A stretch of DNA of 64,000 bases from Brevibacterium sp. XM4083 (lineage in GTDB: Bacteria > Actinomycetota > Actinomycetes > Actinomycetales > Brevibacteriaceae), in the NCBI RefSeq assembly GCF_006489205.2, contig NZ_VFYR02000003.1, positions 489,462 to 553,461 of the forward strand, read 5' to 3'. Positions 34,447 to 43,663 of the stretch are shown here, piece after piece; within the stretch, counting starts at the first letter, position 1; every line of letters begins with the position of its first letter. The notes below the pieces were generated by a model that was not told where the DNA came from, made no database searches, and saw only the letters and a program-made list of their open reading frames with translations. Both the position numbers and the translations under genes were made by a program.

Positions 34447-34496
34447 TCTATATGTCAGGTTTCTGACATTGCCACCGTATGTCAGAATATTGACAT
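34447..34496. promoter_or_regulatory. Two perfect MarR-type operators between the VOC and marR genes
   Basis: Site 1 is ATGTCAG-GTTT-CTGACAT (34452-34469), site 2 ATGTCA-GAATAT-TGACAT (34479-34496); both are 18 bp, centres 27 bp apart. Site 1 abuts the minus-strand -10 element TATAGA (34452-34447) of the VOC gene. Site 2 ends inside the marR ATG (34495). One protein could thus repress both genes. Confidence 0.75.
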
Positions 34497-34971
34497 GAGT
34501 CAAGAGAGTCCTCGCCTCGAATCACTGATCGGGTATCAGCTCAAGCACCTGCAGTCGCTGCTGAAGTCGCGCATGGACGAAGTCCTCCGACCGCTCGGCC
34601 TCTCGACGCCGCAGTATGCGTGCCTCGAACTGCTCAAGCGCAGCCCTGGAGCATCGAATTCGGAGCTCGCCCGCGGCGCGTTCGTCACCCGGCAGGCAAT
34701 GAACACGCTGCTGCGCGGCCTGCAGGATCGCGACCTCGTCACCCGACCCGACACCGTCGATTCAGGGCGAGCCCGGCCGACGACGCTCACTGCCGACGGG
34801 CAGACCCTGCTCACGCAGGCGTCGAGACTCGTCGAGGGGATCGAGGAGCGCATGGTCTCCGGCCTCGACCAGGACGGGCGGAAGCGCCTCGGCGCGGCAC
34901 TCGACACCTGCATCGATGCCCTCGAGGGACCGGCAGACCCATCCCACGAGCCGCCTCACCGCACGACGTAG
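34495..34971 (+). CDS. MarR family transcriptional regulator
   Basis: The 158-aa protein has a winged helix: LSTPQYACLELLKRSPGASNSELARGAFVTRQAMNTLLRGLQ (recognition helix around TRQAMNTLL), then a wing with RPDTVDSGRARPTTL. The ATG at 34495 lacks a Shine-Dalgarno site and lies inside operator 2, so the transcript is probably leaderless and autorepressed. Its 3' end overlaps the convergent VanZ gene by 16 bp. The inducer is unknown. Confidence 0.88.
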   Translation: MSQESPRLESLIGYQLKHLQSLLKSRMDEVLRPLGLSTPQYACLELLKRSPGASNSELARGAFVTRQAMNTLLRGLQDRDLVTRPDTVDSGRARPTTLTADGQTLLTQASRLVEGIEERMVSGLDQDGRKRLGAALDTCIDALEGPADPSHEPPHRTT

Positions 34972-35456
34972 TCGACGGGCTCCTTCTCCGTGCGCGGAGG
35001 CCAGATGAGCATGACCAGCAGCGCGAGGGCGGCCCCGAGACCAGCGCCGAGGGTGTTCGTCACGAGGTCGCTGACGGTGCCGAACCGCGTGGGTGAGAGC
35101 AGGGTGAGCTGGGTGCCTTCGATGAGGCAGGTGAAGACGAGACCCGCGACCCAGGCGATCCACCAGCGCCGCGGGCCCAGCTGCAGGGCGAGGAGGAAGC
35201 CGAACGGGACGAAGAGTCCGACGTTGGCGAGCTTCTCGAGCGTCACGTAGTCGATCCATGCCGTCGACTCATGGGAGGCGAGGAAGGCGAGGAGGCGCGC
35301 GATGAACGAGTCGGGGCCCGTGTCGAGCTGCTGCGGGGTGAGCGTGACGAGCGCGATGAACGCGGTGTAGAGGATGAGGAGTGCGAGCGGCACTGTGCGC
35401 AGCCGCTGCCTGTATCCGCTCATCGTCTGCCGTCCGTCATCTGTCGTCATTGTCAT
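34956..35456 (-). CDS. VanZ family membrane protein
   Basis: The 166-aa protein has four membrane helices and the VanZ pattern: a first helix with ALLILYTAFIALVTL, KLANVGLFVPFGFLLAL, then EGTQLTLLSPTRFGTVSDLVTNTLGAGLG. VanZ-like proteins are widespread; a few confer teicoplanin resistance, most are unassigned. The start may be 35456 or the in-frame ATG at 35423. It converges with marR and overlaps its end. Confidence 0.83.
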   Translation of the reverse strand: MTMTTDDGRQTMSGYRQRLRTVPLALLILYTAFIALVTLTPQQLDTGPDSFIARLLAFLASHESTAWIDYVTLEKLANVGLFVPFGFLLALQLGPRRWWIAWVAGLVFTCLIEGTQLTLLSPTRFGTVSDLVTNTLGAGLGAALALLVMLIWPPRTEKEPVDYVVR

Positions 35457-35583
35457 CCGTCATCACCGTCGCCTGTCATCACCGACAACGATAGCGATCT
35501 CGCCGAGGTGGGACTCCCAGCCGTCATGCCAGGAGCGGTCAGACTGCTCCTCACCGGCGGAGCCGACCGGCAGAGGCCCAGCC

Positions 35584-35883
35584 TCACGGGAACCGTGCGG
35601 TCAGCTCCCCGATGCGCCGACTGCGGTCCTCGACCTTCATCCGCCCAGCCGCCTCGAGCAGGCTCATGCCGTGGAGCGCACTCCAGAACACCTCAGCGGC
35701 GGTGTCATCGCCGATCACCTCGGCGAGCACGGTGAAGGCCCCGCGCAGCTCCGGTTCATTGCCCTCCTCGGCGAAGCGCGCACCGATCGGCTGCGCGAAC
35801 ATGGCCTCGTAGACGGCAGGGTGGTCCCCTGCGAAGTCGAGGTACGCCCGGGCAAGCGCGGCGACGATGCTCTGACGCGGCCG
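35584..35883 (-). pseudogene. 5'-truncated TetR-family regulator remnant
   Basis: The open frame encodes only the C-terminal ligand domain of a TetR regulator (PF13305-like): SIVAALARAYLDFAGDHPAVYEAMFAQP, then AAEVFWSALHGMSLLEAAGR. The DNA-binding half is missing. Reading upstream, the frame continues through 19-bp tandem repeats to the TGA stop of the alcohol dehydrogenase gene, which is in the same frame, with no ATG, GTG or TTG between. An internal ATG at 35802 would give 72 aa without HTH. It is a decayed gene cut off by a deletion or by repeat expansion. Confidence 0.75.
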
Positions 35884-35890
35884 GCCGCAG

Positions 35891-35957
35891 TTCGCGGGCC
35901 CTGGGTCAGTCGGAAGGCCCTGGGTCAGTTCGCGGGCCCTGGGTCAGTTCGCGGGCA
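35891..35957. repeat. 19-bp tandem triplication at the alcohol dehydrogenase stop
   Basis: TTCGCGGGCCCTGGGTCAG occurs at 35891-35909 and 35929-35947, a variant at 35910-35928, and a partial fourth copy from 35948. The third copy contains the dehydrogenase stop codon (35944-35946). Confidence 0.85.
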
Positions 35958-37029
35958 CAGCCTCGGCGGCGGTCAGCGAGGCAATGTCGATGACAGCGCG
36001 GAAGTAGACCTCACCGGCGACGACGCGATCGTAGGTCGAGTCCGCCTCGGCGATGTCGATCGTCTCGATCTGGGCGGCGATGCCGTGCTCGGCGCAGAAG
36101 TCGAGCATCTCCTGGGTCTCGGCGATGCGGCCGATGTTCGATCCGGCGAGCACCTTGCCGCCGCCGATGAGCGATCCGAAGCCGAGCTCCTGCTTGCTCG
36201 GCGGCAGCCCGACGACGGCCATGACTCCGCGCGGGGCGAGCAGTCGCAGGTACGCGTCGACGGGGATGTCGGCGCTGATCGTGTTGAGGATGAGGTCGAA
36301 CTCGCCGCGGTGCTCGGAGAAGAAGTCCTCGTCGGTCGTCGCGAGCATCCGTTCGGCCCCGAGGTCGATGGCGAGCTGCTCCTTCTTGCGGCTGCGGGAG
36401 AGCACGGTGACCTCGGCGCCCATGGCCGCGGCGATCTGGACGCCCATGTGCCCGAGTCCGCCGAGCCCGAGGACGGCGACCTTCTTCGGCGCTCCGGCCT
36501 TCTTCTCACCGGCGCCCCAGCGGTTGAGCGGCGCGTAGGTGGTGATGCCGGCGCAGAGCAGCGGGGCGGCCACGTCGAAGTCGAGGCCGTCGGGGATGCG
36601 GAGGACGAAGCGCTCGTTGACGACGACCTTCTCCGCGTACCCGCCCTGGGTGATGGTGCCGTCGACGTCGGTCGAGTTGTACGTGCCGACGTTGCCGCGC
36701 AGGCAGTTCTGCTCCTGGTCGGCGAGGCATTCGACGCATTCGCCGCACGAGTCGACGAGGCAGCCGACCCCCACGCGGTCACCGACCTTCCAGTCGGTGA
36801 CGTCCGCGCCGACGGCGGAGACGACTCCGGCGATCTCGTGGCCGACGACGAGCGGGAAGTCGACCTCGCCCCATTCGTTGCGGACGGTGTGGATGTCGCT
36901 GTGGCAGATGCCGGCGGCTCGGATGTCGATGACGACGTCGTCGGGACGCGGGTCGCGGCGCTCGATCTCCGCGACGCGGAAGGGCTCCTCGGGCCCGGTC
37001 TTCTGCAGTGCCTTGACGGTGATTGCCAT
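35944..37029 (-). CDS. Zinc-dependent NAD(P) alcohol dehydrogenase (cinnamyl-alcohol/YahK type)
   Basis: The 361-aa medium-chain dehydrogenase has catalytic-zinc ligands C42 (GICHSD) and H64/E65 (VGHE), and structural-zinc cysteines C95, C98, C101 and C109 in VDSCGECVECLADQEQNC. The cofactor motif is GLGGLGHMGVQIA. NSTDVDGTITQGGYAE and AAPLLCAGITTYAPL are typical of broad aldehyde reductases of the YahK/CAD group. The last codons (AVPAN and the stop) are encoded by a repeat unit that recurs downstream. Confidence 0.9.
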   Translation of the reverse strand: MAITVKALQKTGPEEPFRVAEIERRDPRPDDVVIDIRAAGICHSDIHTVRNEWGEVDFPLVVGHEIAGVVSAVGADVTDWKVGDRVGVGCLVDSCGECVECLADQEQNCLRGNVGTYNSTDVDGTITQGGYAEKVVVNERFVLRIPDGLDFDVAAPLLCAGITTYAPLNRWGAGEKKAGAPKKVAVLGLGGLGHMGVQIAAAMGAEVTVLSRSRKKEQLAIDLGAERMLATTDEDFFSEHRGEFDLILNTISADIPVDAYLRLLAPRGVMAVVGLPPSKQELGFGSLIGGGKVLAGSNIGRIAETQEMLDFCAEHGIAAQIETIDIAEADSTYDRVVAGEVYFRAVIDIASLTAAEAVPAN

Positions 37030-37131
37030 GGGTGACCTCCGGTGTGTGCAGCGGTGCGGTGCTGATCTGGGGACACCCTACATCGTGTCCCTGACGTGAC
37101 GATGACCGACGCCCGGTCACCAGGTGCCTTG

Positions 37132-38937
37132 TCACTTCGCGGCGGCGCGCTCTCCGATCGTCAGATCGAGCGGGAAGTCGACGGGAGCGTCGCCGAAGAG
37201 CAGTCGTCCCGCCGAGGCGGCCGCCTCCCTGATCGCGTCGGCCGCGGCGTCGGCCTGCGCTGCCGGGGCGTGGACGATGACCTCGTCGTGGAGGAAGAAG
37301 ACGAGGTGGGCCCGGCCGTCGAACACCGGTCCGGAGGCGTCGGCCCGCCCCTCGTCGAGCTCGGGGAGGCGCGCGAGGCGCAGACGCAGATCGGCGAGCC
37401 ACGCGAGCGCCCATTCCGCGGCGGTGCCCTGCACGACGAAGTTGCGGGTAAAGCGCCCCCAGTCCCCTGCGGCGCGTCTGGCCCGGTTCTCATCGGCCGG
37501 GGTCGCATCGAACGCATTCGCCTGCGCCTGCACCTGCCGCCAGCCGTCGCTCGGCGCCGGGGACGACCGCCCCAGCCAGGTGGTGACGATCCCGCCGCCG
37601 AGCCCCACCTCGGCGGCGGTGTCGACGAGGCGCATCGCCGCAGGGAAGGACGTGCGCAGACGGGGGACGAGCCGGCCGGCCTCCCCTGTCGTCGACCCGT
37701 ACATCGCGCCGAGGACGGCGATCTTCGCCTCCTGCCTCGTGGCGACGATCCCCTCGTCGACGAGGCCGGAGTAGAGGTCGCGGCCGCGCCCGGCCTCGGC
37801 CATCGCCCGGTCGCCGGACATCGCGGCGAGCGCCCGGGGCTCGAGCTGGGAGACGTCGGCGGAGATGAGGGTCCACCCGTCGTCGGCGCGCAGGGCCGGG
37901 CGCAGCTGCCGGGGGATCTGCAGCGCCCCACCGCCGCTGGCCGCCCAGCGCCCGGTGACGACGCCGCCGGGCACGTAGACGGGACGGTACCGGCCCTCGC
38001 TCACCCATTCGGCGAGCCAGTGCCAGCCGTTGGCCGAGAGCAGCCGGGCCATCCTCTTATAGCGCAGCAGCGGTTCGATCGCCGGGTGGTCGGATTCGGC
38101 GAGCTCCCACTTCGACGTCGAGGACACGTTGATCCCGGCGTTGCGCAGGGAGGCGAGCAGGCGGGTCGGGGAATCGAGGTTCGCGCGGGGATCGTCGAGG
38201 GCGGCCCGGACCTCCTCGGCGACGGCGAGCATCTTCGCGGGCTTCGCGCCCGCAGCCGGTTTCTCGCCGAGGAGGTCCGTGAGTATCCGCCCGTGCTCGG
38301 TGACGTCCCACGGCACTCCGGCCGCGTGCATCTCCGCGGCGACGAGGCCGCCGGCCGATTCCGCGGCGAGCAGGAGGCGCAGGCGTCCCGGGTCGGTCGC
38401 GGTCGTCAGCGCCGCCTGCTGCCGGGCGAACTCGGCGAGGGCGGCGTCGATGTCATGGGGCACCTCCTTCGGGCGTCCGCGCCCGCCGGCGACGTCGAAG
38501 AGGGTCTCCGCCTGCCCGACGGCGGGGGCGGTGACGGGTCCCGCGTCCCACTCCGCGGCTGCCCGCAGCGCCGTGGGCTCGGTGACGAGTTCGGAGCGGA
38601 CGAGGATCGCATGAGCGAGCCTGAGGTCGTGGGCGCGGTCGATGCGCACCCCGGCCGCGAGCAGCGCCGGGGACCACTTGGGGGTGTCACTGAGCACCCA
38701 CCTCGGCGCGGGGGCGGGGGGCGCGCCGAGGCCATCGGGCGATCCGTCGCGACGTTCACGGGCACGGACGAAGTCGGGAAGGGCCGCCTCGGCGAGGTCG
38801 GTTCGGGCGATCTCCCCTCCGGACGCGTCGAGATCGACGACGGTGAGCGTGCCGTCGTCGCCCGGACCCGCCTGTTCGTCGCGGCGCGCGGCACCGATGA
38901 CGGACCACGCGACCGTCGGCGCGGTCTCACTCGGCAT
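37132..38937 (-). CDS. Bifunctional 3'-5' exonuclease/DNA polymerase (actinobacterial PolA-like)
   Basis: The 601-aa protein is shorter than PolA and lacks a 5'-3' nuclease domain. The polymerase palm motifs are intact: ISADVSQLEPRALAAMSGD (motif A), RQEAKIAVLGAMYG (motif B region, fingers) and FFLHDEVIVH (motif C). The N-terminal third is a degenerate exonuclease-like domain without the full DEDD set, so proofreading is doubtful. This family is confined mainly to actinobacteria and is probably a repair polymerase. The gene stands alone. Confidence 0.85.
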   Translation of the reverse strand: MPSETAPTVAWSVIGAARRDEQAGPGDDGTLTVVDLDASGGEIARTDLAEAALPDFVRARERRDGSPDGLGAPPAPAPRWVLSDTPKWSPALLAAGVRIDRAHDLRLAHAILVRSELVTEPTALRAAAEWDAGPVTAPAVGQAETLFDVAGGRGRPKEVPHDIDAALAEFARQQAALTTATDPGRLRLLLAAESAGGLVAAEMHAAGVPWDVTEHGRILTDLLGEKPAAGAKPAKMLAVAEEVRAALDDPRANLDSPTRLLASLRNAGINVSSTSKWELAESDHPAIEPLLRYKRMARLLSANGWHWLAEWVSEGRYRPVYVPGGVVTGRWAASGGGALQIPRQLRPALRADDGWTLISADVSQLEPRALAAMSGDRAMAEAGRGRDLYSGLVDEGIVATRQEAKIAVLGAMYGSTTGEAGRLVPRLRTSFPAAMRLVDTAAEVGLGGGIVTTWLGRSSPAPSDGWRQVQAQANAFDATPADENRARRAAGDWGRFTRNFVVQGTAAEWALAWLADLRLRLARLPELDEGRADASGPVFDGRAHLVFFLHDEVIVHAPAAQADAAADAIREAAASAGRLLFGDAPVDFPLDLTIGERAAAK

Positions 38938-38972
38938 GGGTCAACCCTACTGCGCGCTGCTGACACGAGATC

Positions 38973-40202
38973 CTATGCGTCGCCAGGGAGGAGCACCGAG
39001 GTTCCCGATTCTCCCCGGATGACGATGAGCCCCGATTCGATCCGCAGCTCCGAGTACCCCAGCGGCCACGACGCGACCTGTTCGCCGGCGGCGTCGATGA
39101 GGACGAGTCCGTCGGGAGTGCCGGGGAAGAGGAGCAGCGAGCCGTCGGTACTCACACCCTGGAGCATGATGAGGCTGTCGGGCAGCTCGGCGATCTCACC
39201 GGAGCGCGTGAAGTCGCTCTGCCGCTCGTCCTGGACGAGGGCGGGCGTCCCGTCGGCGCTCACGCCGACAACGGTGCCGGCCTGCCGGTGGTCGGACAGG
39301 GGGAACGTCACGCCCTGACGGGGGTCCGGGACGAAGGGGTACTGCGAGATGCCCGTCGTGCGGTCGACCTCGCGACCGTCGAGGTCGACGAACGCGTATT
39401 CGGGGTCGGTCTCCTGGATCTTCTCCACATAACCGTCGCTGGCCCATGTGATCCAGTCGGGCCGGGTGACGGCGGTCGACAGCCTCTCCTCGCCGGATTC
39501 GAGGTCGAGAACGGTGATCCGCTTCCCCCGCTGGTTCGTCACCCCGAGGAGATCGCCGGCGAGGACGGTCACCTCGGAGCCTGCCGCGACGGGACTGCGC
39601 CACACCTCGCTCCCCTTCTTCTCACCTGTGCCCATGTCGAGTCCGACAAGATCCTCGTCGCGCGTCCGGACGACGACGCGGGTGCCGGCCCAGGCCACCG
39701 GCTGAGCGCTCGCGACCTCGGGTCCCAACCCCAGGGCCTGCCGCTCGGTCCCCGTGGCCGGATCGACGAGGCTCCAGGCGTGCATCCCCGACTGCCACTG
39801 GGTCCCGACGACGACCGTCGCCGCGGACGCGGCAGGGACCGACGAATCCGGGTCCCCGGGCAGCAGCGAGCCCTGCCCGCAGGTCGCATCGTCGATCTCC
39901 CAGAGGAGCTGACCGCCGCGCAGCTGTCTGCCCATCACCGTCGAGTCCCCGCCGACCCCGCGCTCGACCTCGATCGCCATGTCCTCGGTCACCGCGCACA
40001 CCTCGTTCGCCGTCGCGTACTGCGCGACGAACCCGGCCGCGTACTCATCAGTGAGCCACGCGCCCTCATCACCGTGCGGAGTCAGCTGCACCTGCGCCTC
40101 GGGCGGCAGGTCCGAATCGTCCGACGGCGAGGCTGTGCAGGCGGAGAGTGTCAGACCGAGCACGGCGGCGAACGCGATTGCGGCGGAACGGATCGAGGTC
40201 AT
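38973..40202 (-). CDS. Exported lipoprotein with beta-propeller-like repeats
   Basis: The product has 409 aa from the ATG at 40202: signal peptide SIRSAAIAFAAVLGLTLSAC with lipid-attachment Cys (22), then an acidic/Pro-rich linker. The body has repeating WEIDDATCG, AWSLVDPATG, VVGVSADGTPAL-like strands, consistent with a PQQ/WD-type propeller. A longer frame to 40262 adds residues before the signal peptide and is not favoured. Function is unknown; surface sensing or a scaffold are possible. Confidence 0.7.
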   Translation of the reverse strand: MTSIRSAAIAFAAVLGLTLSACTASPSDDSDLPPEAQVQLTPHGDEGAWLTDEYAAGFVAQYATANEVCAVTEDMAIEVERGVGGDSTVMGRQLRGGQLLWEIDDATCGQGSLLPGDPDSSVPAASAATVVVGTQWQSGMHAWSLVDPATGTERQALGLGPEVASAQPVAWAGTRVVVRTRDEDLVGLDMGTGEKKGSEVWRSPVAAGSEVTVLAGDLLGVTNQRGKRITVLDLESGEERLSTAVTRPDWITWASDGYVEKIQETDPEYAFVDLDGREVDRTTGISQYPFVPDPRQGVTFPLSDHRQAGTVVGVSADGTPALVQDERQSDFTRSGEIAELPDSLIMLQGVSTDGSLLLFPGTPDGLVLIDAAGEQVASWPLGYSELRIESGLIVIRGESGTSVLLPGDA

Positions 40203-40307
40203 GGAAGCGAATCTATGCCCGGTCTCGAACCCGGTGGTGCTCATCCTGTTCCGGTTCGGCAACAGCCGCGTCGGGAGCTGGGGCCCTGCTTCCGGAGCGG
40301 GGACCGC

Positions 40308-40835
40308 TCATCCCAGGGCGAGCGCGGCCGCGAGCGCGAGGACCGACAGCGTCGACATGAGCGTCCGTGCGAGGTTCGCGCGGTTCCACCGGGTCTCGAA
40401 CGCCGCGCGCGCCGCCGCGTGGTCCGCCGGGGTGAGGATCGATGCACGGTCGAGGCCCTGGTTGAGGGGAACATTGACGATGACGGTGATGAGGAAGGAG
40501 ACCACCGAGGCGGCCGCCGCGACCCACAGCAGCGCCGTCCCCGCCGGTCCTGCTCCGATTCCGAGGCCTCCCGTTGCGACACCGATCCTCAGCGTCCCCG
40601 CCACCGCAGCGGCTGCCGCGGTGAGCGGGGCACCGACGAAGACGACAAGGAATGTCGGACGGACGATCATGGCGTTGATCGCCCGGAATCCGCGGACGAA
40701 CTCCCCGTCGGCGAGTCTCCGGTACGCGGGCGAGATCGCGCAGACGAACGCGAAGAACAGTCCGGCGAGCAGCCCGTTCGCCAGCGTCGCGAGGCCCGCG
40801 AGGACACCGATGATCATCACGACACCGGTGATCAT
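40308..40835 (-). CDS. DUF1772 (anthrone-oxygenase-like) membrane protein
   Basis: The 175-aa protein has four membrane helices. The DUF1772 pattern is visible: GLLAGLFFAFVCAISPAYRRL near the start, NVPLNQGL in the third segment and RWNRANLARTLMSTLSVLALA at the end. Start overlap with the NmrA gene (TGATG at 40835) shows coupling. DUF1772 homologues include anthrone oxygenases, but most are uncharacterised. Confidence 0.82.
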   Translation of the reverse strand: MITGVVMIIGVLAGLATLANGLLAGLFFAFVCAISPAYRRLADGEFVRGFRAINAMIVRPTFLVVFVGAPLTAAAAAVAGTLRIGVATGGLGIGAGPAGTALLWVAAAASVVSFLITVIVNVPLNQGLDRASILTPADHAAARAAFETRWNRANLARTLMSTLSVLALAAALALG

Positions 40836-41716
40836 CACAGGCCGCCCGTCTCGGAACCGTGCCCGACCAGTCCTGCGATCGTCTCCTCGATCGTCGTCGT
40901 CACCGTGATGCTCCGATCGCCCCGCGGCGCGAGGAGACCCGCGGCGTCGGCACGGTAGAGCTCGGCGAGGCTGTCGGCGACGTGGGGTGCGAACCCGGCC
41001 TCGGTGAGCGCGGGCGCCCACGCGGGTTCGGGGACGATCTCGACGGTGAGTGCGCGACCGAGGGCTCGTCCGAGCACCTCGGCGACCTCGGACTCCGTGC
41101 GGCTCGGCCCGATGATGTCGACGGCCTCGCTCGACGGCGGCGGGGCGAGGAGCGCGCGGGCGGCGACCGCGCCGAGGTCACGGGTCGCGACCATCGGCAC
41201 GGGTGCCTCGGCGGTGGGCGCGAACACGGGGTAGGTGCCGGTCTCCCGGGCGAGGTCGATGACGTCGGAGACCTTCTCCTGGAAGTGCCCCGACCGGAGG
41301 GCCGTCAGCGTCGTCCCGGTCGCGCCCAGTGCCCGTTCGAGGCGGTGGAGCCCGGTGATCGGGCCGGTGCCCGCGGCGAGGTCGGCGCCTCCCGAGGAGA
41401 GCATGACGACGTGGGGGACGCCCGCCTCGGCGACGGCCCCGGCGATCGCGTCGCTGAGCTCATCGGCGTGGGCGTCGAGGTCGGGGGCGCCGAGGTCGAA
41501 CGGCAGCAGGGCGAAGAACCCTGTGTCCCCGGTCAGGGCGGCCGTCAGCCCCGCGCGGTCGGTGAGGTCGACCGTGGCGGTGTCCGCTCCGGCCTCGCGC
41601 CAGGGTGCGGCGTCGGTCTCCCGGCGGACGAGGACGCGGACCTCGGCACCGGCGTCGAGGAGGGTGTGGGCAGTGGCGGATCCGACGCGTCCGGTGGCTC
41701 CTGCGATGACGAACAT
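40835..41716 (-). CDS. NmrA/NAD(P)-binding family protein
   Basis: The 293-aa atypical SDR has the Rossmann motif MFVIAGATGRVGSATAHTLL, then VRVLVRRETDAAPW, MLSSGG and LRSGHFQEKV. It fits the NmrA/QOR2-like group that senses or reduces small substrates. It is translated together with the DUF1772 gene and is divergent from an AraC regulator, which may control both (inference). Confidence 0.87.
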   Translation of the reverse strand: MFVIAGATGRVGSATAHTLLDAGAEVRVLVRRETDAAPWREAGADTATVDLTDRAGLTAALTGDTGFFALLPFDLGAPDLDAHADELSDAIAGAVAEAGVPHVVMLSSGGADLAAGTGPITGLHRLERALGATGTTLTALRSGHFQEKVSDVIDLARETGTYPVFAPTAEAPVPMVATRDLGAVAARALLAPPPSSEAVDIIGPSRTESEVAEVLGRALGRALTVEIVPEPAWAPALTEAGFAPHVADSLAELYRADAAGLLAPRGDRSITVTTTIEETIAGLVGHGSETGGL

Positions 41717-41736
41717 GATGGACTCCTTCTCAGCTG

Positions 41737-41783
41737 GGGTGGCTGTTCTGTTGGGTGGCTGTTCTGTTGGGTGGCTGTTCTGT
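41737..41783. repeat. 16-bp tandem triplication upstream of the NmrA gene
   Basis: GGGTGGCTGTTCTGTT is repeated at 41737-41752, 41753-41768 and (15 bp) 41769-41783. It sits in the leader/promoter region of the NmrA-DUF1772 pair. Confidence 0.85.
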
Positions 41784-41920
41784 CTGCATCTCCGACGCTA
41801 CGGACGTCATCTCGGACACTCCATGCCCGGACAGCCGCACTTCTTGCTCGATCGTCCGAACAGACCGGTTGATCGAACCGAGCCCTGGTCGCGGCGAACG
41901 CGCTGTGACACGATGCCGAC

Positions 41921-43014
41921 ATGATGAGCTCACGGGAGACGCCGGCACCGCGGAGACGATCGGCGGCCGGTCGGGCTGTCGAGGCGCCCGGCGGCGAGGA
42001 TCGGCTGGCCCGGGTGCTCGGCACCCTGCGGATGCGCTCGACGTTCTGCTGCCACGCCGAGTTCGGTGACCCTTGGTCGCTCGAGATGCCGGCGATCGCC
42101 GACTCCGTGAGCTTCCATGTCCTCATCGCCGGTTCGTGCTGGCTGCGCCTGCCCGGGGAGGAGCCCGTCGAGCTCGCCGCCGGTGACCTCGCGCTCGTCC
42201 CGCACGGGCGCGGTCACGATCTCCTCAGCGATCCCACAGCTCCGCGCGGACCGCGCGTCGATCTCCTGCCGCAGGACTACCTCGGCGAGAGCTACTCCGT
42301 CCTCCGGTACGGGGGCACGGGCCCGACGACGCGGCTGATCTGCGGAGTCGTCGGTTTCGATGATCCCGCCGCCCGGCAGCTCGTCCGCAGCCTGCCGGTG
42401 ATCCTGCGGGTCAGCGGGGATGAGGCCGGGGTCGCCTCCTCGGTGCGCGACACCCTGCGGCTCATCGCCGCCGAACTCGCGCATCCGCAGCCGGGAGCGG
42501 AGACCGTGGCGACGCGGTTGGCCGACGTCCTCGTCGTCCAGGCGATCCGGTCGTGGATGAACTCCGACGCCGAGGCGAGCGCGGGCTGGCTGCGATCCCT
42601 GCGGGACGAGCGCATCGGCCGGGTCATCGAGGCCATCCATGACGCCCCCGGTGAGGAGTGGACGCTCGAGCGCCTCGCACGGGTCGCGGGGATGTCGCGG
42701 TCCTCATTCAACGCCCGCTTCACCGATCTCGTCGGCGAGGCCCCGATCGCGTACCTCACGCGATGGCGGATGGCCATCGCCCAGTCGCGGCTGCGGGACA
42801 CCGAGGTCACGGCAGCGAAGCTCGCCGGCGAGCTCGGCTACCGTTCGGAGGCCGCGTTCAACCGCGCGTTCACCCGCCTCGTCGGGACGACCCCGGGCGC
42901 GGTGCGGAGGCAGAGCGGCCCCGCGGGATTGGACGTTCCGGGACAGGCAGGGGGCGGGCATGCGAAGAGCCCCTCACCTGACCCTGATCGGGCCGGTAAG
43001 GGGCTCTCGTCCGC

Positions 43015-43036
<22 letters not shown>
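41921..43036 (+). CDS. AraC family transcriptional regulator
   Basis: The protein has an N-terminal cupin (residues about 25-180; FCCHAEFGDPWSLEMP, AAGDLALVPHGRGHDL) and two C-terminal HTH motifs (WTLERLARVAGMSRSSFNARFTDLVGEAPIAYLTRWRM and AAKLAGELGYRSEAAFNRAFTRLVGTTPGAVRR). The last 40 residues are unusual: they read through the terminator hairpin and 22 bases of the convergent tRNA-Leu gene. Adjacent ATGs at 41921 and 41924 lack a good ribosome site. It may regulate the divergent NmrA-DUF1772 operon. Confidence 0.85.
42966..43007 (-). terminator. Terminator of the tRNA-Leu gene, inside the araC 3' end
   Basis: AGAGCCCCT (42966-42974) and AGGGGCTCT (42999-43007) form a 9-bp perfect stem that can be extended by ACC/GGT. 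It lies 8 bp past the tRNA 3' end and is also translated as part of the AraC tail. Confidence 0.65.
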
Positions 43037-43101
<65 letters not shown>

Positions 43102-43663
43102 GAACAAGAGAAGACTTTATCATCGCCGCGCGGATTTCAAGAAACCCAGAGGGCCCGAGAACCCGCGAAATCAAGCGAAAACAGCCGAAATCGCCGCAGA
43201 AACCACCGAAAAGTGGCGACCTTCACACTTTCGCCGTTCTTCCGGCACCGTACCGACCATTCCACCGGCTCGCCTGAGTCCCGGTTCAACCACCCCGCCG
43301 ATGCCCCGCCGGCACCCATCGGCATCGCTCCCGCCACCGCACAGCTGCGGCCCGTTGCCGACACCGTCCCCAATACGCTCCCGCACCCCACCGCCGCCCT
43401 CGGCTCCCCGTCACCGACGGGCTGCTCAACGTGTCCTGCCAGGCTGAACGCACACAGTGAATCCCCGCCGAGGTGCGCCCCGAGATCGCGCAGGACGTGA
43501 GATGAGAGCGCCTCCGCGTTAGGATTGGGTGTTGGTGTACCCGAAACGGCGCCTCGCGCCGGATACGGTCACGCCCACGCGAAAGAGCAGTGCAGACCAT
43601 GTGCCCACGTTCTGGCCGACCGCCCGAACACGAGACAGACGATGCCGAACCGGAGGAGGTGCC
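43102..43663. other. Non-coding region between tRNA-Leu and fhaA
   Basis: About 560 bp. On the minus strand TAAAGT (43119-43114) with TTGAAA (43140-43135), 15 bp apart, may be the tRNA promoter. A-tract-rich GCGAAA/CCGAAA repeats occupy 43165-43215. Open frames on the plus strand (for example 43213-43500) have Pro/Arg-biased composition and no ribosome site; I see no convincing gene. The fhaA operon promoter should lie near its end, but no clear consensus is visible. Confidence 0.5.

Noticed and set aside
43213..43500. 95-aa plus-strand frame between tRNA-Leu and fhaA
   Set aside because: No ribosome site, GTG start, Pro/Arg/Ser-biased composition and no recognisable domain.
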